In this document: piece by piece, positions 25,933-34,304 of the stretch | Layout: each line of letters opens with the position of its first letter | How positions within the stretch are numbered: the stretch's first letter is position 1 | Assembly: GCA_945868305.1 (NCBI GenBank) | Contig: CAMBKU010000006.1 | Coordinates: 1 to 57,474, forward strand | Source of the DNA: an uncultured Lachnospiraceae bacterium | Lineage (GTDB): Bacteria > Bacillota > Clostridia > Lachnospirales > Lachnospiraceae | DNA length: 57,474 bases | Reading direction: 5' to 3' | Translations under genes and position numbers: made by a program | Notes under the pieces: generated by a model | Told to the model about the DNA's origin: nothing | Database searches by the model: none | What the model saw: only the letters and a program-made list of their open reading frames with translations

Positions 25933-27150
25933 ATGGCAAGATTTACGTTACCGAGAGACTTATATCATGGGAAAGGGGCGTTAGAAGCATTAAAGACCTT
26001 TGAGGGAAAAAAAGCCATTATCTGTGTGGGCGGGGGTTCCATGAAGCGGTTTGGTTTTCTTCAGAAGGCGCAGCAGTATCTGGAAGAAGCAGGTATGGAG
26101 GTAAAATTATTTGAAGGTATTGAGCCGGACCCATCAGTAGAAACGGTTATGAAGGGTGCAGCAGTTATGCAGGAATTCGAGCCGGACTGGATTGTTGCCA
26201 TGGGTGGAGGCTCTCCGATTGATGCAGCAAAAGCCATGTGGATTAAATATGAGTATCCGGAAGTGACCTTTGAAGACATGTGTAAGGTTTTCGGTCTGCC
26301 GAAGTTACGGAAAAAAGCACATTTTTGTGCAATTTCATCGACATCGGGAACAGCGACGGAGGTGACGGCATTTTCCATTATTACCGATTACGAGAAGGGT
26401 ATCAAATATCCGATTGCCGATTTTGAAATTACCCCGGATGTGGCTATCGTTGATCCGGAGTTGGCAGAGACTATGCCGCAGAAACTCGTGGCACACACCG
26501 GAATGGATGCAATGACGCATGCAATTGAGGCATATGTTTCCACAGCAAATTGTGATTTTACGGATCCACTGGCGTTGTATGCGATTCATATGATTCAGAA
26601 TGACTTGGTAAAATCTTATAATGGAGATATGGAAAAGAGAGATTCCATGCACAATGCCCAGTGTCTGGCAGGAATGGCATTCTCAAATGCACTGCTTGGT
26701 ATTGTTCATTCCATGGCACATAAGACAGGAGCTGCTTTTGCGGATTATGGTGCACACATTATTCATGGTGCGGCGAATGCTATGTATCTGCCGAAGGTTA
26801 TTGCTTTTAACGCGAAGGACGAGACAGCAAAGAAACGTTATGGCGTAATTGCAGATTATATGAATCTGGGCGGTAGCAGTGACGATGAAAAAGTTAAACT
26901 TCTGATTGATTATCTGCGCGGCATGAACGATGAACTGAACATCCCGCATTGTATTAAGAATTATGGACCAGACAGCTATCCGACCGAGCAGGGCTTTGTG
27001 CCGGAGGAAGTGTTCTTAGAGAGATTGCCGGAAATTGCAGCCAATGCAATTTTGGATGCCTGCACTGGCTCAAATCCGAGACAGCCGAGCCAGGAGGAAA
27101 TGGAGAAGCTTTTGAAGTGCTGTTATTATGATACGGAAGTAGATTTCTAA
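25933..27150 (+). CDS. Iron-containing alcohol dehydrogenase
   Basis: NAD(P)H-linked alcohol/aldehyde oxidoreductase of the group III (Fe-ADH) family. The 405-residue protein has the cofactor motif GGGSPIDAAKA (about 96-106) and the metal-ligand region GMDAMTHAIEAY followed by HSMAHKTGA and HGAANA. Such enzymes usually reduce aldehydes to alcohols in fermentation (butanol dehydrogenase-like). It has its own promoter and terminator and is absent from this spot in Bacillus, so it is part of an insertion between spoIIP and lepA. Confidence 0.93.
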   Translation: MARFTLPRDLYHGKGALEALKTFEGKKAIICVGGGSMKRFGFLQKAQQYLEEAGMEVKLFEGIEPDPSVETVMKGAAVMQEFEPDWIVAMGGGSPIDAAKAMWIKYEYPEVTFEDMCKVFGLPKLRKKAHFCAISSTSGTATEVTAFSIITDYEKGIKYPIADFEITPDVAIVDPELAETMPQKLVAHTGMDAMTHAIEAYVSTANCDFTDPLALYAIHMIQNDLVKSYNGDMEKRDSMHNAQCLAGMAFSNALLGIVHSMAHKTGAAFADYGAHIIHGAANAMYLPKVIAFNAKDETAKKRYGVIADYMNLGGSSDDEKVKLLIDYLRGMNDELNIPHCIKNYGPDSYPTEQGFVPEEVFLERLPEIAANAILDACTGSNPRQPSQEEMEKLLKCCYYDTEVDF

Positions 27151-27183
27151 ACAAAATTATCTGGAAAGAAAATAAAAGATAAC

Positions 27184-27213
27184 AAAAGGGCGGTTCTTTT
27201 AGACCGCCTTTTT
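27184..27213 (+). terminator. Intrinsic terminator of the alcohol dehydrogenase gene
   Basis: AAAAGGGCGGT (27184-27194) pairs with ACCGCCTTTTT (27203-27213), with one G-U and a built-in U tract. Confidence 0.85.
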
Positions 27214-27240
27214 CTCTTGAGAATTTGTCGGAGTTATAGC

Positions 27241-27269
27241 TTGAAAAGAAGCAGAGGGCAGGTTATAAT
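27241..27269 (+). promoter_or_regulatory. Promoter of the O-ligase-like gene
   Basis: TTGAAA (27241-27246), 17 bases, TATAAT (27264-27269). Confidence 0.8.
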
Positions 27270-27343
27270 ATCATTAAAAATGAGAAAAAATGCAAAATTC
27301 TGTAAATGTAACCAATAGATAAAACGGTATATGAGGTAACAAA

Positions 27344-29164
27344 ATGAAAAAAATAGAGCCTTCCTATAAGACTTTTATTGTATGGTGCATGGGGATTTTT
27401 ATGGTCATTGTTCCCTATATTACCTATCTGCGGCTGGAGCTGCTCCCGGAAAAGGCGGCCATGCTTTTTCCGAATACGGGTGGTTATGCAGTGGATTTCT
27501 TTTTGTATTATAAAGAGATTGCAGTTATTGTATTTGCCGTTTTTCTGCTCTTGTTTTTTGCAGGAGAGCATATCTTCCCGGATCATGTGGTGAAAAATGT
27601 TCCGGTTTTGCAGAGGCAGGCACGGTATTGGCTGATTCCGGCTGTACTGTATGCGGTCTGTATAATCCTTTCTATGCTGCGCGGGTGTATCCGGGGAAAC
27701 ATAAGAGAGGCATTTCTTGGCAGTTATACCGAATATGAGGGCGGTCTGGCACTGCTTTCCTATCTGGTTTTATTTCTTGCGTCATATAATTATTTTTCCA
27801 AAGAAAAGTATCTTCGTATTTTTTATATTTGTCTGGATATTTTCATTGTATCTGCTGGAATTTTGGGAGCGGTGGAATATTTTTATAAACCATTCTATGA
27901 ATTTGATTTTCTGAAATATGTGATTGCTCCGGAGCAGTATCGCTCTGTTGCTGAGAGTCTGAACAACGAGAATTTTAGAGGTCAGGCGGCGCTTGCACTG
28001 TACAATCCGGGGTATCTGGGAGGGCTTAGTGCGTTGCTTTTTCCCCTTGCTATGGGGCAGGTGCTGACAGAAAAAAATAAGAAGAAAAAAGTGTTACTGG
28101 CTGTTTTGCCGGTTATCTGTCTTTTTTTGTTAGTTATATCGAACTCCACTGGGGCAATGTACGCTACAGTATGTTCTATAATCCTGTTTTTACTTTTTTG
28201 GAAAGCAGAAGATTGCAAGGAAAAATATTATTCTTTTGGCATGGTTTTTCTGTCAGGGATTCTTGTTTTTGGACTTATGGGAGTCCTGTCGCAGGGAAAA
28301 TTGTTCCGTACTCTGGAAAAAACATTTTTCCATCAGGAAACGGCATCCAAGACGGAAAAATTTGAAGTTCAGAACCTGACATTGAAAGATGGAGAGCTTT
28401 TGATAGAGGGAAAAGAAGGCAGCTATATTGTCTGCTGTGAGGATGAAGACGGAAGGGATATACTGCAAAATTTTTCTGTTGTGCAGGAAGGAGAAAAAGA
28501 ACTTCCATTAAGTGTAAATGAGAAAAAGAATAGGGCGTCTTTAGAGACAGAAGACGGTTCACTCGGATTTGAAATAGAAGAAAATGTACTTTTTATAGAT
28601 TTTGGTTATGACAGCGAGGTGGGATTTTATATTTCGGAGGATGGACTTGCACTGGCAGGACTGAACGGGCAGAGATTGGAGAAGATTCCGACTTCATCCA
28701 TGAAGCATCTGGAGCGTTTCTATTCTGTTGCTACAGGACGTGGTTATATCTGGCTTAATACGCTTCCATTGTTAAAGGAATGTCTGCTCATCGGGACAGG
28801 ACCGGGTTCTTTTGCCTATATGTTTCCACAGAATCAGGTGGTTGAACTGTTAAAGGTACATGGAAGTTCCTATTTTCTGGTGGATAAGCCCCATGATTGG
28901 TATTTGCAGGTGGCAGTCAGTACGGGAGTGATTTCCCTTATTGTTTTATTGGTATGGATAATTTTGTATATCAGGCGGTTTGTGCCTTTGATCCGGCAAA
29001 AAAAACAAAGTCGGGAGATAGCTTTGGCATTGCCGTTTTTGATAGCGGTAATTGCGTTTTGCATTACCGGATTTGTAAACGACAGCATGATAACGGTAAA
29101 CCCTGTTTTTTGGATGGTGTTTGGAATTGGGGCGAGTCTGCTGGAAGGTTGCAAAGAAACATAA
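27344..29164 (+). CDS. O-antigen ligase/polymerase-like membrane protein with extracellular insert
   Basis: A 606-residue protein with about ten to twelve hydrophobic segments. The C-terminal part carries the Wzy_C hallmark: IGTGPGSF, a short gap, then PHDWYLQVAVSTG, as in O-antigen ligases, Wzy polymerases and PglL-type protein O-glycosyltransferases. Between residues about 320 and 470 lies a soluble, charged, beta-rich stretch, larger than the usual catalytic loop and predicted to be outside the cell. It has its own promoter and is followed after 16 bases by a secreted protein gene. The substrate may be a wall or capsule glycan, or a protein; the adjacent secreted protein is a candidate acceptor. 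Confidence 0.8.
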   Translation: MKKIEPSYKTFIVWCMGIFMVIVPYITYLRLELLPEKAAMLFPNTGGYAVDFFLYYKEIAVIVFAVFLLLFFAGEHIFPDHVVKNVPVLQRQARYWLIPAVLYAVCIILSMLRGCIRGNIREAFLGSYTEYEGGLALLSYLVLFLASYNYFSKEKYLRIFYICLDIFIVSAGILGAVEYFYKPFYEFDFLKYVIAPEQYRSVAESLNNENFRGQAALALYNPGYLGGLSALLFPLAMGQVLTEKNKKKKVLLAVLPVICLFLLVISNSTGAMYATVCSIILFLLFWKAEDCKEKYYSFGMVFLSGILVFGLMGVLSQGKLFRTLEKTFFHQETASKTEKFEVQNLTLKDGELLIEGKEGSYIVCCEDEDGRDILQNFSVVQEGEKELPLSVNEKKNRASLETEDGSLGFEIEENVLFIDFGYDSEVGFYISEDGLALAGLNGQRLEKIPTSSMKHLERFYSVATGRGYIWLNTLPLLKECLLIGTGPGSFAYMFPQNQVVELLKVHGSSYFLVDKPHDWYLQVAVSTGVISLIVLLVWIILYIRRFVPLIRQKKQSREIALALPFLIAVIAFCITGFVNDSMITVNPVFWMVFGIGASLLEGCKET

Positions 29165-29180
29165 AAAGGAGGAAGAAATA

Positions 29181-30722
29181 ATGAGAAACAGAAGTTTAAG
29201 GAAAGCTCTGGCAGCGGCATTGGTGATTCCGATGTTCTTAAGCCTGGGTGCAGTTCCAACGTCCGCAGAGAGCATTAAAGAAGCGGCGATGGCAGCAGCC
29301 GAGGAAGAAGCGTTAGTCGGAGAAAGCAGCGAAGGCGTAACTGGTGATTGTAAGTGGAGTTATGATGAGACGACAGCGACGCTTACTTTTTCCAGCAATA
29401 CGGGAACATCAGCAGAAGTACCGTCATTTCCGGAATGGGCTTCCGCACCGTGGTGGAAGGATTGTGCAAGGAGCTGCAAGCATGTTGTCTTTACAGATGA
29501 CATTGTAGGAATAGGAGAGGGCGCATGTTGTGGTTTTTGGTATCTGGAAAGTGTCCAGTTATCTTCAAACTTAAAAACAATAGGTGACCGGGCATTTTCT
29601 TATTCCGGTTATGACAATATACAACAGATTACATTTCCGGAGTCTTTGGAGACAATCGGAGCATTTGCATTTGAAGGATGGAGCAAATTGACAGAAGTTC
29701 GGATTCCGAAGAATGTGAAATCTATTGCTGGTAATGCATTTTCTTCTTGCGAAGCGTTAGAGCAGATTATTGTAGATGGAGAAAATCCTTATTTTTGTTC
29801 TGAGAGTGGTGTGCTGTATGATAAGGCTAAGACTACATTAGTGATTTGCCCGCCGGCTAAGAAAAACGTGGAGTTTCCATCCAGTCTGAATAAACTCGGT
29901 TCCCATATTTTAAGTGGAACAGCTGTGTCGGAGATTAAATTTACCGGAGATGCCCCGACTTTTGCAGAGGATACATTTGGCAATGGAATGACCGGAGAAA
30001 TAGTGAATGGTGAATGGGTGGAAAAAGTGAATCCATTGGTTGCAACTGCATATTATCCGGCAGATAATACAAGCTGGACTGCTGATAAGCGTCAGAATTA
30101 TAGCGGAAATATCACATGGGTTCCTTATGGAGAAAACGGAACGGTTGCCATTGCTTCCGCAGGAATCTACGTAGCAAAACAGGATAATAATGGTGTTTTT
30201 GCAGGAATGGTAACTTCAGGAGCATTTGCTGCAGACAAAGAATACCGCTGGCTGTGCTATGACATCAAGGCAGAGGCATGGAGTGTTTACAGTGACTGGA
30301 CACTAAATAATGAGTGGATTCAGTTCAATCCTGGCAAAGCAGGAGACTATTTATTGCAGGGTGAAGTCCGTATCGCGGGGCAGCCGGATACTGTAAAAAC
30401 AGATTGTATCGGAGTAAACCATCACCCGCATATCAAAGGAAAATGCCAGATGCCATATAGCGGAGAAGGCGGCGGATATCTGATTGGAGTAGAGTCTTAC
30501 GAAAATGCGGATTATCAGTATGAAATGTTAATCCTTGACTGTACATTGCTTGCGGAGGGTAAGGATGCATGGACTTACACTACCGGAAAATGTGGAGTAG
30601 ATGGAAACGGATTCTGGACAGTATGGCAGCCGGAATATGGCTATTACTGGACATTGTTCCGCATTTATGATAAAGACGGAAATTTAATTGACGAGGATTG
30701 CTACGGCTTCCAGAATATTTAA
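29181..30722 (+). CDS. Secreted BspA-type LRR protein with shared C-terminal module (SecA2)
   Basis: ATG 29181 is chosen because AAAAGGAGG lies just upstream and a signal peptide (cleavage after PTSA, residue 29) follows at once. An acidic Ala/Glu linker ends in EEEALVG, echoing DEDALVG in the protein at 6616. Residues about 95-250 hold BspA-type (LRR_5) leucine-rich repeats, for example LKTIGDRAF and LETIGAFAF. Residues 329-513 are the Trp/Tyr/Cys-rich module shared with SecA1, ending EDCYGFQNI. No sortase signal or membrane anchor is present. It is cotranscribed with the O-ligase-like gene. Likely surface or secreted; function unknown. Confidence 0.82.
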   Translation: MRNRSLRKALAAALVIPMFLSLGAVPTSAESIKEAAMAAAEEEALVGESSEGVTGDCKWSYDETTATLTFSSNTGTSAEVPSFPEWASAPWWKDCARSCKHVVFTDDIVGIGEGACCGFWYLESVQLSSNLKTIGDRAFSYSGYDNIQQITFPESLETIGAFAFEGWSKLTEVRIPKNVKSIAGNAFSSCEALEQIIVDGENPYFCSESGVLYDKAKTTLVICPPAKKNVEFPSSLNKLGSHILSGTAVSEIKFTGDAPTFAEDTFGNGMTGEIVNGEWVEKVNPLVATAYYPADNTSWTADKRQNYSGNITWVPYGENGTVAIASAGIYVAKQDNNGVFAGMVTSGAFAADKEYRWLCYDIKAEAWSVYSDWTLNNEWIQFNPGKAGDYLLQGEVRIAGQPDTVKTDCIGVNHHPHIKGKCQMPYSGEGGGYLIGVESYENADYQYEMLILDCTLLAEGKDAWTYTTGKCGVDGNGFWTVWQPEYGYYWTLFRIYDKDGNLIDEDCYGFQNI

Positions 30723-30725
30723 CAA

Positions 30726-30772
30726 AAGAAGGGTATCATTTCGGGCAGACCGGATGATGCCCTTCTTTTTTT
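30726..30772 (+). terminator. Intrinsic terminator of SecA2
   Basis: AAGAAGGGTATCAT (30726-30739) pairs with ATGATGCCCTTCTT (30754-30767), one G-U, followed by T residues. Confidence 0.85.
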
Positions 30773-30780
30773 GTTATGGC

Positions 30781-30880
30781 GACGAGGAAAATGGACATCG
30801 TGCTTGCACGAAGGGATATTTGACGACCGCTAATCAGAGCGAGATTCGCAAAGCGTATCTCGTCTCTGCGAATTGCTTCG
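30781..30880. repeat. Cluster of hairpins upstream of lepA, possible interspersed repeat
   Basis: Three compact palindromes lie in 100 bases: TCGTGCTTGCACGA (30798-30811); CAGAGCGAGAT pairing with ATCTCG and CTCTG (30835-30868, with inner CGC/GCG); and CGAATTGCTTCG (30869-30880). GACGAG at 30781-30786 can also pair with CTCGTC at 30859-30864. The stretch is more GC-rich than its surroundings and has no coding evidence. It may be a genome-wide intergenic repeat; only a search of the rest of the genome can tell. Confidence 0.4.
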
Positions 30881-30895
30881 ATTTTACAAAATCAG

Positions 30896-30924
30896 TTGAA
30901 GAAAACGCCTCGATGCTTTATAAT
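30896..30924 (+). promoter_or_regulatory. Sigma-A promoter of lepA-hemW
   Basis: TTGAAG (30896-30901), 17 bases, TATAAT (30919-30924). Transcription would start about 35 bases before the lepA ATG. Confidence 0.82.
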
Positions 30925-30964
30925 AAATCCATTGAATTGCAGTTAAACGGAGGAATAAAAATAA

Positions 30965-32779
30965 ATGGCACATATTGATCAGAGTAAAATCAGAAATTTT
31001 TGTATCATCGCCCATATTGATCACGGCAAATCTACGTTGGCAGACCGTATCATTGAAATGACAGGGACACTGACCAGCAGGGAAATGCAGTCTCAGGTGC
31101 TTGATAATATGGATTTGGAGCGGGAAAGAGGAATTACGATTAAATCTCAGGCAGTCCGTATTATATATAAAGCGAAGGACGGAGAAGAATATATTTTTAA
31201 TCTGATTGATACGCCGGGACATGTGGACTTCAATTATGAAGTGTCCAGAAGCCTTGCAGCCTGTGACGGAGCCATACTCGTTGTAGATGCGGCGCAGGGA
31301 GTGGAGGCACAGACATTGGCAAATGTTTATCTTGCATTAGACCACAATCTGGATGTTATGCCGGTTATCAATAAAATCGATTTGCCAAGTGCACAGCCGG
31401 ATGCAGTGGCGCAGGAAATAGAAGATGTCATTGGTATTGAGGCTATGGATGCACCTCGTATTTCTGCCAAGACAGGCTTAAATGTAGAAGAAGTTTTAGA
31501 GCAGCTTGTAAAGAAAATTCCGGCACCGCAAGGAGATCCGGAGGCACCGCTTAAAGCACTGATTTTTGATGCAATTTATGATTCCTATAAAGGAGTTATT
31601 GTATTTTGCCGGATTAAGGAAGGTTGCGTGAAAGTCGGAACAAAGATAAAGATGATGGCGACGGGAGCCACTGATGAAGTGACGGAAGTAGGCTATTTTG
31701 GCGCAGGACAGTTTATTCCCTGTGAGGAACTTAGCGCCGGAATGGTAGGCTATATCTGTGCCAGTATTAAAAATGTGCGGGAGACCAGAGTGGGTGATAC
31801 GGTAACTGAGGCAGACCGTCCTTGCGCGGAGGCATTGCCGGGTTACAAGAAAGTAAACCCAATGGTCTACTGTGGGCTTTATCCGGCGGACAGTGCGAAA
31901 TACCCGGATTTGCGGGATGCTTTGGAAAAATTACAGATTAACGACGCTTCTTTGCAGTACGAACCGGAGACCTCTATTGCGTTGGGATTCGGATTCCGTT
32001 GCGGATTCCTTGGACTCTTGCATTTGGAAATCATTCAGGAGCGGCTGGAACGTGAATTTAATTTAGACCTGGTTACAACGGCACCGGGGGTTATCTATAA
32101 AGTACACAAAACCGATGGTGAAGTCATCGAACTGACCAATCCGTCTAATCTGCCGGATCCATCTGAGATTGAATATATGGAGGAACCTATGGTCAGTGCG
32201 GAAATCATGGTGACCAGTGATTATATCGGTGCCATCATGGATCTTTGTCAGGAGCGCCGGGGTATTTATGTCAGCATGGAATATATTGAAAAAACCCGCG
32301 CGTTGATTAAATATGATTTGCCGTTGAATGAAATCATTTATGATTTCTTTGATGCTTTGAAATCGCGTTCCAGAGGCTACGCATCCTTTGATTACGAGAT
32401 GAAAGGCTATGTGCGCTCTGAACTTGTGAAGCTGGATATTCTGGTAAACAAGGAAGAAGTCGATGCGTTATCCTTTATTGTGTTTAAGGACAGCGCTTAC
32501 GAGCGCGGCAGGAAGATGTGTGAGAAATTAAAAGAAGAAATTCCGAGACATTTGTTTGAAATTCCGATTCAGGCAGCAGTGGGCGGCAAGATTATTGCGA
32601 GAGAGACCATAAAGGCAATGCGAAAAGATGTCCTTGCAAAATGTTATGGTGGTGATATTTCACGAAAGAAGAAGCTTTTGGAGAAACAGAAAGAAGGAAA
32701 GAAGCGGATGCGTCAGGTAGGAAATGTGGAAATTCCGCAGGAGGCATTTATGAGCGTGTTAAAGCTGGACGAGGATTAA
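30965..32779 (+). CDS. lepA: Elongation factor 4 (LepA), ribosomal back-translocase
   Basis: Translational GTPase. The 604-residue length is standard. The G1 motif AHIDHGKST (residues 17-25), the DTPGHVDF switch and NKID are intact, and the C-terminal domain ([23 protein letters not shown] and [20 protein letters not shown] regions) is specific to LepA. Ribosome site GGAGG precedes ATG. hemW follows after three bases, the conserved Firmicute pair. Confidence 0.97.
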   Translation: MAHIDQSKIRNFCIIAHIDHGKSTLADRIIEMTGTLTSREMQSQVLDNMDLERERGITIKSQAVRIIYKAKDGEEYIFNLIDTPGHVDFNYEVSRSLAACDGAILVVDAAQGVEAQTLANVYLALDHNLDVMPVINKIDLPSAQPDAVAQEIEDVIGIEAMDAPRISAKTGLNVEEVLEQLVKKIPAPQGDPEAPLKALIFDAIYDSYKGVIVFCRIKEGCVKVGTKIKMMATGATDEVTEVGYFGAGQFIPCEELSAGMVGYICASIKNVRETRVGDTVTEADRPCAEALPGYKKVNPMVYCGLYPADSAKYPDLRDALEKLQINDASLQYEPETSIALGFGFRCGFLGLLHLEIIQERLEREFNLDLVTTAPGVIYKVHKTDGEVIELTNPSNLPDPSEIEYMEEPMVSAEIMVTSDYIGAIMDLCQERRGIYVSMEYIEKTRALIKYDLPLNEIIYDFFDALKSRSRGYASFDYEMKGYVRSELVKLDILVNKEEVDALSFIVFKDSAYERGRKMCEKLKEEIPRHLFEIPIQAAVGGKIIARETIKAMRKDVLAKCYGGDISRKKKLLEKQKEGKKRMRQVGNVEIPQEAFMSVLKLDED

Positions 32780-32782
32780 ACG

Positions 32783-33940
32783 ATGTCAGCAAAATCTTTG
32801 GAGTTATACGTCCATATTCCGTTTTGTGTAAAAAAATGTGCATATTGTGATTTCCTGTCTGCGTCTGCGGACGAAAATACCAGACAGGAATATATCAGAA
32901 ATTTGTTAGAAGAAATAAAAGAAAAAGGAAAGCAGTATCCGGATTATGAAATAACGACTGTTTTTATCGGAGGAGGAACCCCCTCTATCTTAAAAGCGGG
33001 ACAGATTGCAGATGTTTTAGAGGAAGTGTATCGGTCTTTTTCGGTAAGACCAGACGCAGAAATTACAATAGAATGCAATCCGGGAACCCTTTCTTTTGAG
33101 AAACTTTCTATTTACAAGACAGCGGGAATCAACCGTATCAGTGTTGGCTTACAGTCAACCGATAACGATGAATTAAGGGAGCTTGGCAGAATCCACACCT
33201 ATGAGGAGTTTTTACAAAGCTATGATTTGATTCGGAAAGTGGGTTTTTCCAATGTCAATATTGATATTATGGCAGCATTGCCGGGACAGACTGCTTTAAG
33301 TTACGAGAAAACGCTGCGTCATGTTCTTTCCCTGAGACCGGAGCATATTTCCGCTTACAGCCTTATCATTGAGGAGGGAACGCCTTTTTTTGAAAAATAT
33401 GAGGCGGATGAACTTTTGCGGGAAAAAGGAGATAAGCCGCTTTTTTTGCCATCAGAGGAAACGGAGCGCGAGATGTATGAGCAGACAAAGGAACTGTTTG
33501 CAGAGCATGGATATGAGCGCTATGAAATCTCAAATTATGCGAAAAATGGTTATGCATGCAGACACAATATCGGTTACTGGAGACGGGAAAATTATCTGGG
33601 GCTGGGACTTGGTAGTTCATCATTGGTTGAAAATGTCCGTTTCCACAATACGACAAATCTTTTGGACTATAATCGCGGAATGTTTGGACAGCAGGATATG
33701 GAAGTGCTGGATAAAAAGAGCCAGATGGAAGAATTCATGTTCCTAGGGCTTCGTATGACAAACGGTGTGGCGCGAAAAGATTTTGAGACGGCATTCGGGC
33801 TTCCGGTGGAAAATGTATATGGCACGGTTCTGGATAAACAGGTGGCAGACGGGCTGGTAAAAAAAGAAGCAGGTCGGATTTTTCTGACAGAGCGTGGAAT
33901 GGATGTCAGTAATTATGTGATGGCACAGTTTTTGATTTGA
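32783..33940 (+). CDS. hemW: HemW-type radical SAM heme chaperone
   Basis: Radical SAM protein of the HemN/HemW family, 385 residues. The cluster motif CVKKCAYC places Cys15, Cys19 and Cys22; GGGTPSIL and NPGTL follow, then a C-terminal HemN_C domain. Its length and the single N-terminal cluster motif fit HemW (heme delivery) better than true coproporphyrinogen dehydrogenase. Partner of lepA in one transcript. Confidence 0.93.
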   Translation: MSAKSLELYVHIPFCVKKCAYCDFLSASADENTRQEYIRNLLEEIKEKGKQYPDYEITTVFIGGGTPSILKAGQIADVLEEVYRSFSVRPDAEITIECNPGTLSFEKLSIYKTAGINRISVGLQSTDNDELRELGRIHTYEEFLQSYDLIRKVGFSNVNIDIMAALPGQTALSYEKTLRHVLSLRPEHISAYSLIIEEGTPFFEKYEADELLREKGDKPLFLPSEETEREMYEQTKELFAEHGYERYEISNYAKNGYACRHNIGYWRRENYLGLGLGSSSLVENVRFHNTTNLLDYNRGMFGQQDMEVLDKKSQMEEFMFLGLRMTNGVARKDFETAFGLPVENVYGTVLDKQVADGLVKKEAGRIFLTERGMDVSNYVMAQFLI

Positions 33941-33960
33941 GGAAGGATAGAAGAAAAAGA

Positions 33961-33990
33961 TTGACAAAAAGTGGCTTTTATGTCTATACT
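33961..33990 (+). promoter_or_regulatory. Promoter of the ABC-F leader
   Basis: TTGACA (33961-33966), 18 bases, TATACT (33985-33990). The start site near 33997 leaves a leader of about 308 bases before the ABC-F start codon. Confidence 0.82.
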
Positions 33991-34101
33991 GAAGTGGGCA
34001 AGAGGTTTTCTTTTGTGAATTTTGGATAGAAGGGCGATGGATAGATTGAGAATGATAATCTGCTAATTAGGAATTGAACACGGTATAAAAAGGGACGAGA
34101 G

Positions 34102-34146
34102 ATGCGTCTTTCTTTTTGTACACATTCAAGAGCAGATATCAGTTGA
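34102..34146 (+). CDS. Putative leader peptide of the ABC-F gene
   Basis: AAAAGGG ends seven bases before an ATG that opens a 14-codon frame, MRLSFCTHSRADIS. Its first codons form one side of hairpin H1 and of the alternative helix that competes with the terminator, so ribosome position on it would affect folding. No conserved stalling motif is recognised. Confidence 0.4.
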   Translation: MRLSFCTHSRADIS

Positions 34147-34220
34147 GATCTTATTTCGCATATAGAATAGAAGCGGATTTGGCTTAAAATAGCGGATAGA
34201 GATAAATCATTTGTAGGATG

Positions 34221-34254
34221 AGAGATGCAGATATGCTGTATCTCTTTTTATTTT
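34221..34254 (+). terminator. Attenuator terminator before the ABC-F gene
   Basis: AGAGATGCAG (34221-34230) pairs with CTGTATCTCT (34236-34245), one G-U, followed by TTTTATTTT. It ends about 50 bases before the ABC-F start codon and after the promoter, so it must be read through for expression. Confidence 0.8.
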
Positions 34255-34304
34255 GCGTATGATGGCAGACTGCTCTTGAGAAAAGAGAAAGAGGAGTGAT
34301 GTAT

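Larger units (their letters stand above)
33991..34304 (+). promoter_or_regulatory. Long attenuator leader of the ABC-F gene
   Basis: This gene-free stretch of more than 300 bases holds a regulatory leader. Hairpin H1 pairs 34087-34097 with 34105-34117 and ends in a T run. Terminator T lies at 34221-34245. A third helix can pair GCGTCTTTC (34104-34112) with GAGAGATGC (34220-34228), nine pairs with two G-U, and would break both H1 and T. A 14-codon reading frame lies over H1. A second tiny frame, MDRLRMIIC (34037-34066), has a ribosome site only two bases away and is doubtful. ABC-F protection genes are often controlled by ribosome-sensing attenuation, and the layout fits that. Confidence 0.65.

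Noticed and set aside
30688..30978. 96-codon plus-strand frame before lepA
   Set aside because: It runs through a terminator, a hairpin cluster and the lepA promoter, with no ribosome site.
34037..34066. Nine-codon frame MDRLRMIIC as the ABC-F leader peptide
   Set aside because: Its ribosome site is only two bases from the ATG; the frame at 34102 is better placed.
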